Positions 1 through 10,084 of a stretch of DNA of 64,000 nt are shown here, one piece after another (within the stretch, counting starts at the first letter, position 1; each line of letters opens with the position of its first letter). This DNA comes from Heterohyrax brucei (taxonomy: Eukaryota > Chordata > Mammalia > Hyracoidea > Procaviidae), in contig CM053140.1 in assembly GCA_028571685.1 (NCBI GenBank), positions 62,998,201 to 63,062,200 on the forward strand. The letters are read 5' to 3'. A program made the translations under genes and the position numbers. Under the pieces are notes generated by a model, which was given only the letters and a program-made list of their open reading frames with translations, made no database searches and was not told the DNA's origin.

Positions 1-235
1 ATATGTAATTGACTTTCCATCTTCCTTTTTAAAGATCTTTGAAGTTGATGGGAATTTGAATTCTTTTATATTCTTGGGACTGTTACAGATATTTAATTCT
101 TACAGGTACTTAAAATATTTCCAGTTGCATTTTGGGTATCCTACCTGGATTAGTCTGACTTGCTATTTCAACTTATAACGTTAGTCTACTGAAAGAAGAA
201 AATCTGATACATATTACCCATTTCCCTGATTTAAT
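1..235. other. Unassigned AT-rich intronic sequence
   Basis: No repeat family, splice-flanked segment or open frame recognised. Confidence 0.5.
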
Positions 236-249
236 AAATCATATATTCT

Positions 250-829
250 TTTTTTTTTAATTATGATTGAATGAAAATGTACATTCCCATATAAGTTGCA
301 TGCCCGGCTATATGCAGCTCCCACTGCTCTGCCTGCCTGGTGATAGCACACTTTTCTTCTCTACTCCATACATGTCTTATCCTCCCAACAATCTCCTATC
401 CTCTGCTCTCCATCCACTTCCCTTCCTCCAGTAAGAGGTCAGCAGGACGACATCCTATAGATGCATAGAACCATAAAGTGCCCACATGATATGGTCACTC
501 TGTGTTGCCAAGTCCAGTCCATTCCTGTCCGAGAGTTGACCTCCATTATGATTTGTGGACAGGGGCAGCATCAGGGCCAGGGGCCATCAATTGTCGTCTT
601 TTAATGGAGCTTTCGAGTGCACCCCTTTTTTTCTTGTGTTGCCAGTGAGACTCAACTTTGTGATCTCCATCATGGCTATCACTGGTGGTGGCCAGATACC
701 ATCCGGTTCTTCTGGTCACAGGTTGATGTAGTCACCCACTCACGTGGGTCTCTCTGTCTTCTGGATTCTCTTTCCCCCGTGTCGTTTTGGTCCTTGGTGA
801 TCCATTTGCGCTAAGTTGGGACCATTTGC
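250..829 (-). mobile_element. 5'-truncated L1, 3' UTR only
   Basis: Minus-strand L1 3' end: poly-T start, then a 3' UTR shared with the copies at 16358, 40919, 44631, 49289 and 58108. Flanked by a perfect 14-bp TSD, AAATCATATATTCT, at 236-249 and 830-843. Confidence 0.85.
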
Positions 830-843
830 AAATCATATATTCT

Positions 844-1156
844 GAAGATAACTTTAACCTTTCTTTATGACTCAAGAATACTATTAAGAATGTTAGTTAT
901 GCTAATTCCTGTAGATGTAATGTCATGTAACAGACCCCGATTGATAAGACAACTTCTATTTTCTTGAAAAAGTTTCTTGTTCGCTCCTTACTCTGGCTTT
1001 GCTGCCATTGTCTTGGTAGAAGTCCTTGACATTTCTTGCTTTGATAATTGCACTAAAGGTTTGAATCTGTCTGCCTGGCGTCTGCCTCTCCAGCTTTCCC
1101 ACTGCTTGTCCACAATGTAGCTGGTTTTCTTTGAGGTCTGTCAATTGGATTATGAT
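844..1156. other. Unassigned sequence
   Basis: Single-copy-looking DNA with no recognised repeat or exon signature. Confidence 0.4.
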
Positions 1157-1225
1157 AGCAATAATACGTAACATTTATTGAGCCCTAGCCCTGTGCCAGA
1201 CATTGTGTTAGGTGTTTTGCATACA
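1157..1225 (+). repeat. MIR fragment
   Basis: Core phrase 'aacatttattgagccctagccctgtgccagacattgtg' is the mammalian-wide MIR core. Confidence 0.65.
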
Positions 1226-1236
1226 TTATGGCAGGT

Positions 1237-2039
1237 AGAAAGAAGGTCTGATAGTACAGTGGTTAAGTACTTGGCTGCTAACCAAAAGCTCAGAGGTTTG
1301 AGCTTACCAGTCACTCTACAAGAGAGATACGCTGTCTGGCAATTAAGTTCGCGAACTCATCCTAGAAAAAGTACTACCTCATTACTGACTATCACTACAG
1401 TCACCTTCAGACTATTCTCCTTGAGAAGCAATGCCCTGATGCCAGCACCTAATCTACCCTCCAGAGCAACTTTGGAATTCTTTTTCTGGACTGGCCGTCA
1501 GAGCTGTTATCTTACTACCCTTGATGTCCTGAATGTCATCAAGATGTCTTCCTTTCAATATTTCCTTTGTCTTCGGGTAAGACAAAAGTCACTGGGGGCC
1601 AGATCAGGTGAGTAGGGAGGATGTTCCAATACCGTTAGTTGCTTGCTGGCTAAAAACTCTCTCACAGACAACTATACAGTTAAGTTCACAAACGTGCCTG
1701 CGTGCCACCATGTACAATGGCCATTTCACCTGCGTGCCACCATGTACAATGGCCATTCCAGAAAGAGTTCCAAAACTGCTTTGAGGGGTGGACTAGGCGC
1801 TGGCGTTGGTGTATAGCATCCCAAGGGGAATGCTTTAAAGGTGACTGTAGTGATATTCAGCAGTGAGGTACAGAGCACTTAGAACAATTAAGCTTGTGGA
1901 CTTAATTGTCAGACCTTGTATTGCAATCTGCTTTGGTAAAGATTTACAGCCTTGGAAGCCCTATGGGCCAGTTCTGCTCTGTCTTATAGGGTCTGTATGA
2001 ATTGGAATTGACTTGACAACAATGGGTTTGGTTGTGGGT
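1237..2039 (+). repeat. Afrotherian SINE split by a mariner MITE
   Basis: Head 1237-1329 and tail 1919-2039 of one SINE (long variant with 'aaagatttacagccttgg'), interrupted by the mariner element. The whole is flanked by a perfect 11-bp TSD, TTATGGCAGGT (1226-1236, 2040-2050), which proves the two parts are one insertion. Confidence 0.85.
1330..1918 (-). mobile_element. Mariner-derived palindromic MITE, copy 1
   Basis: 589-bp element flanked by TA dinucleotides (1328-1329, 1919-1920). Ends resemble TACGAGGTCTGACAATTAAG. The first and last ~175 bp are inverted copies of each other, far longer than the ~30-bp ends of a normal mariner. Contains a 32-bp tandem duplication (1697-1728 and 1729-1760) absent from copy 2. 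Same family as 8415-8990. Confidence 0.85.
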
Positions 2040-2050
2040 TTATGGCAGGT

Positions 2051-2249
2051 GCACGGAGCCCTGGAGGCACAACAGTGAAGCTCTCAGCCGCTACAGAAAG
2101 CTCAGCATTTCAAGACCTCCATCAGCTCCTTTTGAGAAAGACCTATGGATCTGCTTTTGTAGAGTTCAGCCTATATAGTGCAGTTCTGCCCTGTCACAGG
2201 GGGTTACCAGAGTGGGAGTTGACTTGCGGCCACCCACCAACAACAGCCC
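2051..2249 (+). repeat. Afrotherian SINE
   Basis: Head 'ggagccctggaggcacaacag', long-variant body, tail 'cccaccaacaac'. TSD GGCAGGT at 2044-2050 and 2250-2256; inserted exactly at the end of the preceding SINE. Confidence 0.75.
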
Positions 2250-2258
2250 GGCAGGTAA

Positions 2259-2450
2259 AAGGAGCCACAGGGGCTCATAGGATCATCACAGGCTGCTAAC
2301 TGAACGGTTCTTGTTAGAACCCACCCAGGGGCTCCCAAGGAGAAAGGCCTGGTGATCTCATAAAGATCACTGTGCAGTCTGAAAAAACCCTCTGGGGCAG
2401 TTCTACTCTATGGAAATCGAGGGCACCCCATGACAGTAACCATGACATGA
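2259..2450 (+). repeat. Afrotherian SINE, diverged
   Basis: 'ggagccacaggggctcatag' head, 'ggctgctaactgaacgg', then 'ggggcagttctactct' and a degraded tail. Confidence 0.65.
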
Positions 2451-2492
2451 TGTGTTCAAGAGTACAGCACTAGGAGTGCCTTCCTTGGGATC

Positions 2493-2645
2493 CCACTGCT
2501 GTGGGTTGACTGACTCATAATGACACCATAGGACAGAGTAGAACTGTCCTGTAGAGATTTTATGGAGTCCCCTGGTGAATCTGAACCGCCTATCTTTTGG
2601 TTAGCAGATGTAGCACTTAATCACTGCACTACCAGAGTTTCCTCT
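2493..2645 (-). repeat. Afrotherian SINE
   Basis: Reverse copy: 'gacagagtagaactg', 'cttttggttagcagatgtagcacttaatcactgc'. TSD TTGGGATC at 2485-2492 and 2646-2653. Confidence 0.8.
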
Positions 2646-2734
2646 TTGGGATCAGTCGGCTTCAATTCCAGATTCTGTTCACTTGCTTGTTACACAGTCT
2701 TGAGGGAAGACTTTCTTTTTTTAGTTTATCAGAG

Positions 2735-2825
2735 CCACAGTTTTCTTTTCTCTGTGAGAAGATCACAGTACTATCTATGTCCTAGGGCTTTTGTGAGAAC
2801 TGAAATAAGATAATGAGTATAAAGA
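2735..2825 (+). repeat. MIR/L2-like fragment
   Basis: 'gtgagaactgaaataagataatgagtataaagatcttagcagtgtctgg' resembles the MIR-type 3' segment. Diverged. Confidence 0.4.
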
Positions 2826-2869
2826 TCTTAGCAGTGTCTGGTGGGCTAAGCATGTTAGCTCTTCATCTT

Positions 2870-3690
2870 TTTTAAAATTGAGATATAATTCGTGAATCAT
2901 AAAATTTATCTGCTTAAAGTTACAATTCAGTGAGTTTTTATATGGTCACACAGTTGTGTGACATTCATTGTCATCTTGTCCCAGACCATTTTTCATTAAC
3001 CCCAAGAGAAGCCTTGAACCGTTAACAGTCATTTCCTCAACCATTTATCTACCCTGTCTCTATGGATGTGCCCACTCTGAATGTTGTCTGTAAATGGGAT
3101 TATGCAACGTGTACACTCCTGTAGCTAGCTTCTTTCTCTTCACTTGTTTTGAAGGTTCATCCATGGTGTACCATGTATCAGTACTTCATTCTTTTTTGTG
3201 ATTAAGTAATATTCCTAAATATATATAACAATGTGTAAGGTGGCAAACTGTCAGAAAAGGGAAACGCAAATATTTTCCACTGAAAGGAGCAATGCAAAAG
3301 TGGTAAGATACAACCTGTCAGAGGCAGAAACTTGTGAGAACCGGAAAAACAAGGACAGTCCTGTGCAGTTCTGGGTCTCACAGATTGCCCTATGCCACAT
3401 TGTGTTTTCATTCGTTTGATGGACATTTGCGTTACTTCTACCTTTTGACTATTAGGAAAAATGCTTCTGTAAACATTTATGCACAGTGTTTGTGTGGATG
3501 TATATTTTCATTTCTCTTGGGTTATGTCCAGGAGTAGAATCCCTAGGTCATATGGCAACTCTTATGATTAAGTTTTTGAGGAATTGCCAATGTGTTTTCC
3601 AAAACAGCTGTACCATTTTACATTTCTATTTCATCAAAACTTATTATTGCTTATTTTATTTTGTTTTTTTTTATAACCATTCTGTTGGAT
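2870..3690 (-). mobile_element. Old L1 3' region with an embedded unidentified insertion
   Basis: Matches the reverse of an old L1 3' end: 'ttgagatataattcgtgaatcataaaattta', 'ggttcatccatggtgtaccatgtatcagtacttcattc', 'gggttatgtccaggagtagaatccctaggtcatatgg'. Continuity is broken at about 3229-3390. Confidence 0.7.
3229..3390. repeat. Unidentified ~160-bp insertion in old L1
   Basis: The L1 alignment stops near 'aatattcctaaatatatataac' and resumes at 'gccacattgtgttttcattcg'. The intervening sequence has no poly(A), long terminal inverted repeats or family I recognise. Boundaries are approximate. Confidence 0.4.
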
Positions 3691-3691
3691 A

Positions 3692-4255
3692 TGGAAGGAG
3701 CCCAGATGGCCCAAACAGTTAGGCACTTGACTGCTAACCAGTTCAAGTCCATCCAGCTATTCCAAGGGAGAATGACCTGGTGATCTGCTTCTGTGATGAT
3801 TCCCATTTCCAGGGAGTGATTCTAACTCACAGTGACCCTATAGGACAGAGTCAAACTGCCCCATAGGTTTTCTAAGACTGTAATCCTTATGAAAGCAGAC
3901 TGCCACATCTCTCTTTCGCAGAGCAGCTGGGGAGTTATAACCGCCAATCTTTTGATTAGCAGCTGAGTACTTAAACCACTGTGCCACCATAAAGATCAAA
4001 CCCATTGCTGTCAAGGCGGTTCCAACTCATAACAACCCCTGCGGAGCAGATTCGAACTGTTCTATAAAGCTTCCAAGAAAGGCCTGGAGGATTTGAACTG
4101 CTGACCCTTTCGTTAGCAGACATAGCACATAACCACTAGGCAACCGGAGTTTCTCCATGAAGATTACAGTCTAGAAAACCCTGTGAGACAGTTCTTCTCT
4201 GTCGCATGGGGTAGCTGGGAGTTGAAGTCAACTCACGAGGCACCTAACACCAACA
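3692..4255 (+). repeat. Afrotherian SINE containing two reverse SINEs
   Basis: Plus-strand SINE head at 3692-3800 and tail at 4155-4255 ('cagtctagaaaaccctgtgagacag ... cacctaacacc'). Between them are two minus-strand SINEs, about 3801-3990 (variant with 'actgtaatccttatgaaagcagactgcc') and 3995-4154. Confidence 0.7.
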
Positions 4256-4385
4256 GTAATAGGTGTGAAGTAGTGTCTCACTGTGACTGATTTGCTTTCT
4301 GTTAATGACTGGTGGTCTGGAACATCTTTTCACATGCTTATGTTATTTAATATTTTTTATTTTTAGCAATTATTTAATCCTGTTA

Positions 4386-4515
4386 ACAAAGTTTCTTAGA
4401 GCCTCTTAACAGTCAGTGTCCTCATTTTACAAAGAGGAAACTGATGGTTAGAGTTAAGTAACTTGCCCAAGTTGCTGAACTAGTCATTGGTAGGTAGACC
4501 AGAGCCCGGCACCCC
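4386..4515 (+). repeat. MIR fragment
   Basis: 'gtcctcattttacaaagaggaaactgatggttagag...taacttgcccaag' is the diagnostic 3' part of MIR. Confidence 0.75.
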
Positions 4516-4700
4516 ATACTGCTGCTCACCAACCGAGTGCTCGCTCTTCGGTGTAAACACTGAGGCAGATGTTGTACCACCTGGGTCCGGCTGCAAGAAA
4601 GGGAAACCAGTCTAGTATTTTAAGCAAGAAGGAACTTAGTAAAGGGAATTGGGTGCTCACAAAATCCTTGGGAGGGCGAGAAGCAGTGGGCTCCAGGACA

Positions 4701-5745
4701 TTGTTCTTAAGAGCTGTTGAGTTGATTCTGACCCGCAGTGACCCCGCGTACATGACAACGAAACACTGCCTGCTCCCGCACCGTCCTCAGGGTCACCGTT
4801 AGGCTTGAGCCCGCTGTTACAGCCACTGTGTCAGTTCATCTCTTTGAGGGCCTTCCTCTTTTTTGCTTACGCTTTATTCTGCCAGACATGATGTCTGTCT
4901 TAGTCATCTGTTGCTGCTGTGATAGAAATACCACAAGTGAATGGCTTTGACAAAGAAAAATTTACTCTGTCACAGCTCAGTAGGCTACAAGTCCAAATTC
5001 AGGGTGCTGGTCTGGAGGAAAGCTTTCCCTGTCTGTCAACTCTGGAAAAAAGTCCTTTTGATGCATCAGTCTTCTTTTGATCTCAGGGCATCGAGGCACC
5101 CAGCTCCTAGTGCTGTTTTGTTGCTGGTATGAGGTCCCCAACTCTCTGCTTGCTTCTCTTTCCTGTATCTCTCACAGGATAAAAGGATAAAAAAGAGATA
5201 TAAGCCATACTCCAGGGAAACTCCTTTTATACTGGACCAGGGAGGTGACTTGGGTAAGGATGTTGTAACCCCACTCTGATCCATAGGCAGAGACTGGGAT
5301 TTATAGTATAGGAAGACAAAAGGGAGAACAATCACACAGTACTGGGAATCATGGCCCAGCCAAACCACTTTGGGTGTGATGTAATTCAATCTATGACACT
5401 GTCCTTTTCTAGGGACTAGGCCCCCCTGATAACATGTCCAAAGTATGTGAAACAAGTCTTACCATCCTGGCTTCTAAGGAGCTTTTTGGCTGGACTTCTT
5501 CCAAGACAGGTTCATTTGTTCGTTTGGCAGTCCATGGTGTATTCAGTATTCTTCACTAACTCTATAATTTGAAGGCGATGATTAATCTTCAGTCTTTCTT
5601 ATTCCTTGTTTAGCTTTTACATGCATATGAGGCGGTTGAAAACACCATTACTTGGGTCAGGAGCCTTAGTCCTTAAAGGGACGTCCTTGATTTTTAGCAC
5701 TGAGAGGTCTTTTGCTTGAGAGTTGCTCAGTGCAGTGTGTGTCAT
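4701..5745 (-). mobile_element. RTE 3' fragment split by a solo LTR
   Basis: Afrotherian RTE 3' end in reverse at 4701-4895, continuing in register at 5404-5745 ('ctagggactaggcccccctgataacatgtccaaagtatgtgaaac', 'catgcatatgaggcggttgaaaacaccat'). 5'-truncated, no intact ORF. Confidence 0.8.
4896..5398 (-). mobile_element. Solo MaLR-type LTR inside RTE
   Basis: TG...CA ended 503-bp LTR in reverse: begins 'tgtcttagtcatctgttgctgctg', ends 'gtaattcaatctatgaca'. The 5-bp flanks ATGTC/CTGTC fit a target duplication with one mismatch. Same broad family as the two LTRs of 30849-32883. Confidence 0.8.
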
Positions 5746-5816
5746 CTGGAGGCCACTGCTAGCTGCAATTCAGGGGTCAAGAAACAGCTATCCCACTAAC
5801 TGCCCCTCTATACCCA

Positions 5817-5945
5817 CCAGAAGCACTGGTGGCATAGTGGCCAGGTACTACGGCTGTTAACCAAAATGTTAGCAGTCCGGATCCAACAGGCACTTCTTGG
5901 AAACTCTATGGGGCAGAATTGACTTGATAGCAGTAGGTTCTACAC
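5817..5945 (+). repeat. Afrotherian SINE, internally deleted
   Basis: 'gaagcactggtggcatagtgg ... ctatggggcagaattgacttgatagcagtagg': the usual 'ttctactctgtcctataggg' segment is missing. Confidence 0.7.
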
Positions 5946-6136
5946 CCACCAACCCGTGACCACCGTCTGCTCTACACTCGACACTTCACAGCCATGAAGC
6001 TCTTGACACTGGAATGCTTCCAGGGAAAGCCCCCGTGTTTCCATGGCTGTGCTCCAGCCTTTCCAGCCCAGACAGCAAAAATAAGGCTTCTGCCTCTTCT
6101 CTGCCTTCCCACTCTATCTTGCTTTTCAAAGCAAAA

Positions 6137-6280
6137 AAGCAAACCTGTTGCTCTCGAGTTGATTCTGACACAGAATGACCCGGTAGGACAGAGTCAAACT
6201 GCCACACAGGGTTTCCAAGGAGCACCTGGTGGAGCTGAACTGCAGCTGTAGCTCTTAACCCTTATGCCACTAGTGTCTCC
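6137..6280 (-). repeat. Afrotherian SINE
   Basis: 'aaacctgttgctctcgagttgattctgac' to 'cttaacccttatgccactagtgtctcc'. Confidence 0.75.
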
Positions 6281-6288
6281 TGTATGTT

Positions 6289-6473
6289 GTACAGTTGATT
6301 TCAATTCACAGCAACTCTGTAGGCTAGAGAACTGCTTTGTAGGATTTTCTCGGCTGTAATCATTACAGGAGTGGTTCGCCAGGTCTTTTCTCCCTCGGAG
6401 CAGCTGATGAATTTGAACTGTTGACCTTTCAGTTAGCAGCTAGGTACTTTAACCACTGTGCTACAGAGCACCC
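6289..6473 (-). repeat. Afrotherian SINE, long variant
   Basis: Reverse copy with the variant middle 'ggctgtaatcattacaggagtggttcgccaggtc' and 'cagttagcagctaggtactttaaccactgtgctac'. Confidence 0.75.
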
Positions 6474-7365
6474 TCACTGTCCCTTAAAAACATCTAATTG
6501 ATGGACCCCATTCACACAGGGAAACTTCATTACAGGAGCCTGGGATATGTGCTTTTAATCTTCCAGACCCCACACAACAGAAAGATACACTAGACGGGAT
6601 ACTGAGTTTTGATGCACATGTCTACTCCAACCAATAGCTGTTGGGGTGAAACTTGGCATTTATCTCTAAATATGACGTTTTGTGAGTATGTAAAAACTGT
6701 TTAGGGCATAGACCGTGTTCAGAAATCTGTGAACTTAAAAAGCCACAAGCCACTGGACACTACCAGTCAGCATGTTGTTAGAGTGGCATCATTGAAATAG
6801 TGATGTTCTGTGACGCTCTTTGTTGAGTGTCCTCCAGCACTTTTGAGCTAGGGGATGGGTGGGCTTTTATTGTGACAAGGAGTTGTTCTCAAAACTGTTA
6901 ATTTTACTTAACTGCGTAGAAAGGATCCAAGGCTGCTCTGACCCCACCCCAGCATGTCAGGCCACCAGCCTGGGCAGCAGGACACGCCCCCACCAGCCTT
7001 CTCCTTGTCTCCCCTACCCATTCTCTGGTGCTTGTTGGTCCAAGTCCTTTCCCTGACTGGTTCTCTCTCACAAGGCCTCCCACCCAGGCCCCCTCCACAC
7101 CACCCTTTGTCCTAGACCCTGGTTGCAGGAAGGGCTCCTGCCCCTTCCTCATTCATGGGAGCTGTTTCGTTCTTTGTTGGGTACAGAATAAGCTCGAAGG
7201 AAATCCCCCAAAATAAATAAATAAGCCTATTAATTTGTTCCCGTCCCCAAGCTGCAAATTATCCAAAGATTCAGTCCTACTGTTTGAATGACTGTTGTTT
7301 CTTAAAAACTTTTCACAGCCTGTTCCATTTCCTACTGCATTTTCAGTGTTTTGGGGTGCCACCTC
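6474..7365. other. Unassigned, GC-richer intronic sequence
   Basis: Includes a C-rich stretch (6935-7150) and a short AATA run near 7215. No exon with good splice sites, CpG island or known repeat seen. Confidence 0.4.
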
Positions 7366-7431
7366 TTGTTGTTGTTGTTGTTAGGTGCCGTCGAGTCGGC
7401 TCTGACTCACAGCGGCCCTGTGAACAACAGA
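7366..7431 (-). repeat. RTE 3' terminal fragment
   Basis: 'ttgttgttgttgttaggtgccgtcgagtcggctctgactcacagcggccctgtgaacaacag' is the RTE 3' end in reverse; head-to-head with the next entry. Confidence 0.75.
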
Positions 7432-7650
7432 ACTTGTCTGTCAGTGGAGGCTTGCTTCTTGTCGTGCTGTGGGAAGCAATGCCACTGCTATTTCGGTACC
7501 AGCAAGGTCAACCATGGTGGACAAGTTTTAGCTGGGCTTTCAGACAAAGACAGACTTAGGAAGAAGGATCCAGCAGTCTTACTTCTGAAAGGAATTAGCC
7601 AGGGAAAGCCTTACGCACAGCAGCTGAACCATGTCAGATATGGGTGCTGT
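7432..7650 (+). repeat. RTE 5'-end fragment
   Basis: 'cttgtctgtcagtggaggcttgc ... agacagacttaggaagaaggatcc ... cttctgaaaggaattagccagg ... gtcagatatgggtgctg' follows the 5' end of the RTE seen at 28297-28530. Confidence 0.7.
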
Positions 7651-7651
7651 C

Positions 7652-7785
7652 TAGTCTATTCCAAATCCTAGTAACCCCATGTGACAGAGTGGAACTGCCC
7701 CATAGGGTTTTCTTGGCTGTAATCATTATAAGAGCAGATCTCCAGGCTGCCGGGTCTGTTTCCCTCAGAGCTGCTGGCTGGGCAC
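7652..7785 (-). repeat. Afrotherian SINE fragment
   Basis: 'ttccaaatcctagtaaccccatgtgacagagtggaactgccccatagggttttcttggctgtaatcattataag'. Confidence 0.65.
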
Positions 7786-8412
7786 CTTACTTGAAATGTA
7801 ACTCTAGTGTTGATACCCTGCTCTCATTTTTATAACCTTTTGTTCTGAGCTTGGTTTTTTATTTCTCCCAGGCTTTTCAGTTATATTGACTGTGGGACTT
7901 GTTTTTTTTTATAACCTGTGCCAATCACGGGAAGGAATCATAGTGCATTTTATGGCAGACTCAGATCATCTTGGCTGTTTTCTTTATTGGTTGCTGCTCA
8001 GACATTTTTTGGTAAACCTCTAGGTTAGTGGTATTTTGAGTAGTTACTTGCCAGAATCCAGACTGCTGCATGAGTGCATGGTTGCTGCATTTGTTTTGCT
8101 AATTTTGAAGCAGTTCTGCTTTCTCTGGTAGTGTTTTTAGGATGCTCATTCAAAAGTTATTTCAGGGAGTCATTGCTTAGGTGACACAGAGTTTCTGTTA
8201 AGGGTGATGGAAAAATCCAGAAACAGTGCTGATGGCCTCCTGTTTATTGTCAACATTAAAAAGTGTGTTTGCTTTCAATTTGCCATAGTGTATTTTAATT
8301 ATGGAAATTGTAGACTTAAATATTAACATTGTGGTTTAAAGAACATAGTTATATATGTACCTGTGTATATGTGTATATAAACACACATTGATCTCTCTTA
8401 TACACATATGCA
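7786..8412. other. Unassigned AT-rich sequence
   Basis: No recognised repeat; ends in a TATA/CACA-rich stretch that hosts the second mariner MITE. Confidence 0.4.
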
Positions 8413-8414
8413 TA

Positions 8415-8990
8415 CGAGGTGTGACAATTAAGTTTGTAAACTCATCCTGTAAAAAGTGCTACATACCTCATTGCTAAACATTACTGTGGTCATCTTTGAA
8501 GTAACCCTCTCCCCCCGCCCGCCCAGGAAGCTGTGCACCAACGCCAGTGCCTAGTCCACTTTTCAAAACAATTTTGGAACTGTTTCTCTGGAATGGCCAT
8601 CAGAGCTGTTGTCATATTACCCTTAATGTCCTGAATGTCATCAAAATGTCTTCCTTGTATATTTCCTTTATCTTTGGGTAAAGACAAAAGTCATTGGGGG
8701 CAAAGGAGGTGAGTAGGGAGAGTGTTCCAGTACAGTTATTTGTTTACTGGCTAAATGCTCCCTTGCAGAAAATTATACAGTTAAGTTTGTGAACTTGCCA
8801 CCTTACCACTGTGTGGAATGGCCATTCTAAAAAGAGTTCCAAAATTGCTTTGAAGGGTGGACTAGGTGCTGGTGTTGGTGTATAGCTTTCTAAGGGGAGG
8901 ACTTTGAAGGTGACTATAGTGATATTCAGCAGTGAGGTATATAGCACTCAGAACAAATTAAGTGCACAGACTTAATTGTCAGACCTCCAA
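8415..8990 (-). mobile_element. Mariner-derived palindromic MITE, copy 2
   Basis: 576 bp between TA dinucleotides (8413-8414, 8991-8992). Same ~175-bp inverted arms and same spacer as copy 1. The minus strand at 8490-8687 still reads like the C-terminus of a mariner transposase (HFDDIQDIKG, then AIPEKQFQNCFEKWTRHW), which identifies the superfamily. Copy 2 lacks the 32-bp duplication. Confidence 0.88.
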
Positions 8991-9014
8991 TACATATGCA
9001 TACACAGCATATGT

Positions 9015-9180
9015 ACCAAGCCCTGGTGGTACAGAGGTTAACTACGGCTGCTAACCAAAAGGTCAGCAGTTCAAATCCAGCAGCCACTCCTTGGAAACCC
9101 CGTGGGTACTTCTACTGTGTCCTGTAGGGTTGCTGTGAGTTAGAATTGACTCGATGGCAGTTGCCTTCATTTTTGGTTTG
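9015..9180 (+). repeat. Afrotherian SINE
   Basis: Well-preserved: 'aagccctggtggtacagaggtta', B-box-like 'aaggtcagcagttcaaatcc', 'gttgctgtgagttagaattgactcgatggcag'. Confidence 0.85.
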
Positions 9181-9202
9181 TGTCTATATCTTATCTATGC
9201 AT

Positions 9203-9475
9203 CCAAAAACCAAACCAAACTTGCTGCCATCTGTCAGTGGAGGCTTGTGTGTTGTGATACTGAAGAGGTTTCTAAGAGGGACTAGGAATAAAGACTTGGT
9301 GATCTACTTCTGAAAACCAGCCGATGAAAACCCTATGGTTCGCAACGGTCCTGTCTGCAGCTGCTCGTCTGGATGGCCTGGGGCCAGGCAACATTTTGTT
9401 CATTGTGCAAGGGATCACCTTGAATCAGGGTCACTGCAAGTCAGGGCCTCCTCAAGGCCGCTGACAACAACAACC
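9203..9475 (+). repeat. RTE-derived short element
   Basis: RTE 5'-end-like 'ctgtcagtggaggcttgtgtgttgtgata' and 'gatctacttctgaaaaccagccgatgaaaaccctatgg', with an RTE-type tail 'aaggccgctgacaacaacaac'. A short minus SINE-tail fragment (aaccaaaccaaacttgctgcc) lies at its left end. Confidence 0.6.
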
Positions 9476-9540
9476 TTAGCAGATGTTTCTGGCTCTTATT
9501 ACAAAATTATATTAGAAATAGCTCTTTTCTCTCTCTACAG

Positions 9541-9645
9541 GACAATCCTCCACATACAGACTGTATTTGACTTGGAACCTTCCCTTTTTTTCCTTCATTC
9601 ACTTGGCTTAACAGGGTTTTAGGAGCAGCATTCATACAGTTCCAG
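9541..9645 (+). other. Candidate noncoding 5' UTR exon of ZBTB8A
   Basis: A 105-bp segment flanked by a strong acceptor (gctcttttctctctctacag, ending 9540) and a reasonable donor (CAG/gtatga at 9646). It begins just after a repeat tail ending near 9475, in non-repetitive sequence, and contains no ATG. ZBTB8A needs upstream noncoding exons because its coding exon begins one base before the ATG. Prediction from splice signals only; no transcript evidence. Confidence 0.35.
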
Positions 9646-9884
9646 GTATGAAAAATTGTAATTCTTGATAATATCTGTAACTTAAATACATAAATAAAAA
9701 GTACAGTTTTGCAGTTGTGGATTGTATGTATCAGAGGTGGATTTATTACTTGAAAATGTAATGTGTGAAATACTCAACATTCTAATCTTCTTGACCAAGT
9801 CTCCCTGTTTGCTTACTAATAAAATGTTAATTCATTGCTTCTGTTGTATATACATCTCTTCTATTATTTCTTAATCACAGACTC
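9646..9884. other. Unassigned sequence after the candidate exon
   Basis: AT-rich, no repeat recognised; would be intron if the 9541-9645 exon is real. Confidence 0.4.
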
Positions 9885-10060
9885 ATTACGTAAGAGCTAG
9901 AAATGATTTAGAACCAGTCCCCTCAATTTTTAAAGAAAAAAATTAAGCCTAGAAAGGTAAGGTTACTGGCCAGTGGACATACAGCTGGCTAGTTTAATTG
10001 GTAGAACTAGTGTCAAACCCTGATCTCCCCCTGTTCTCCTCCTTCATCCTCCCCCTGGTC
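9885..10060 (+). repeat. MIR-type fragment
   Basis: 'gaaccagtcccctcaatttttaaagaaaaaaattaagcctagaaagg...cagctggctagtttaattgg' follows a mammalian-wide MIR-type 3' pattern, diverged. Confidence 0.45.
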
Positions 10061-10084
10061 CACGGTGATAGAATATGATACAGT

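Noticed and set aside
1242..1330. tRNA-like head with B-box resemblance as a tRNA gene
   Set aside because: It is the tRNA-derived head of the afrotherian SINE, with no cloverleaf or intact A box.
1178..1615. 145-codon open frame
   Set aside because: Spans the junction of a MIR, a SINE and the mariner MITE.
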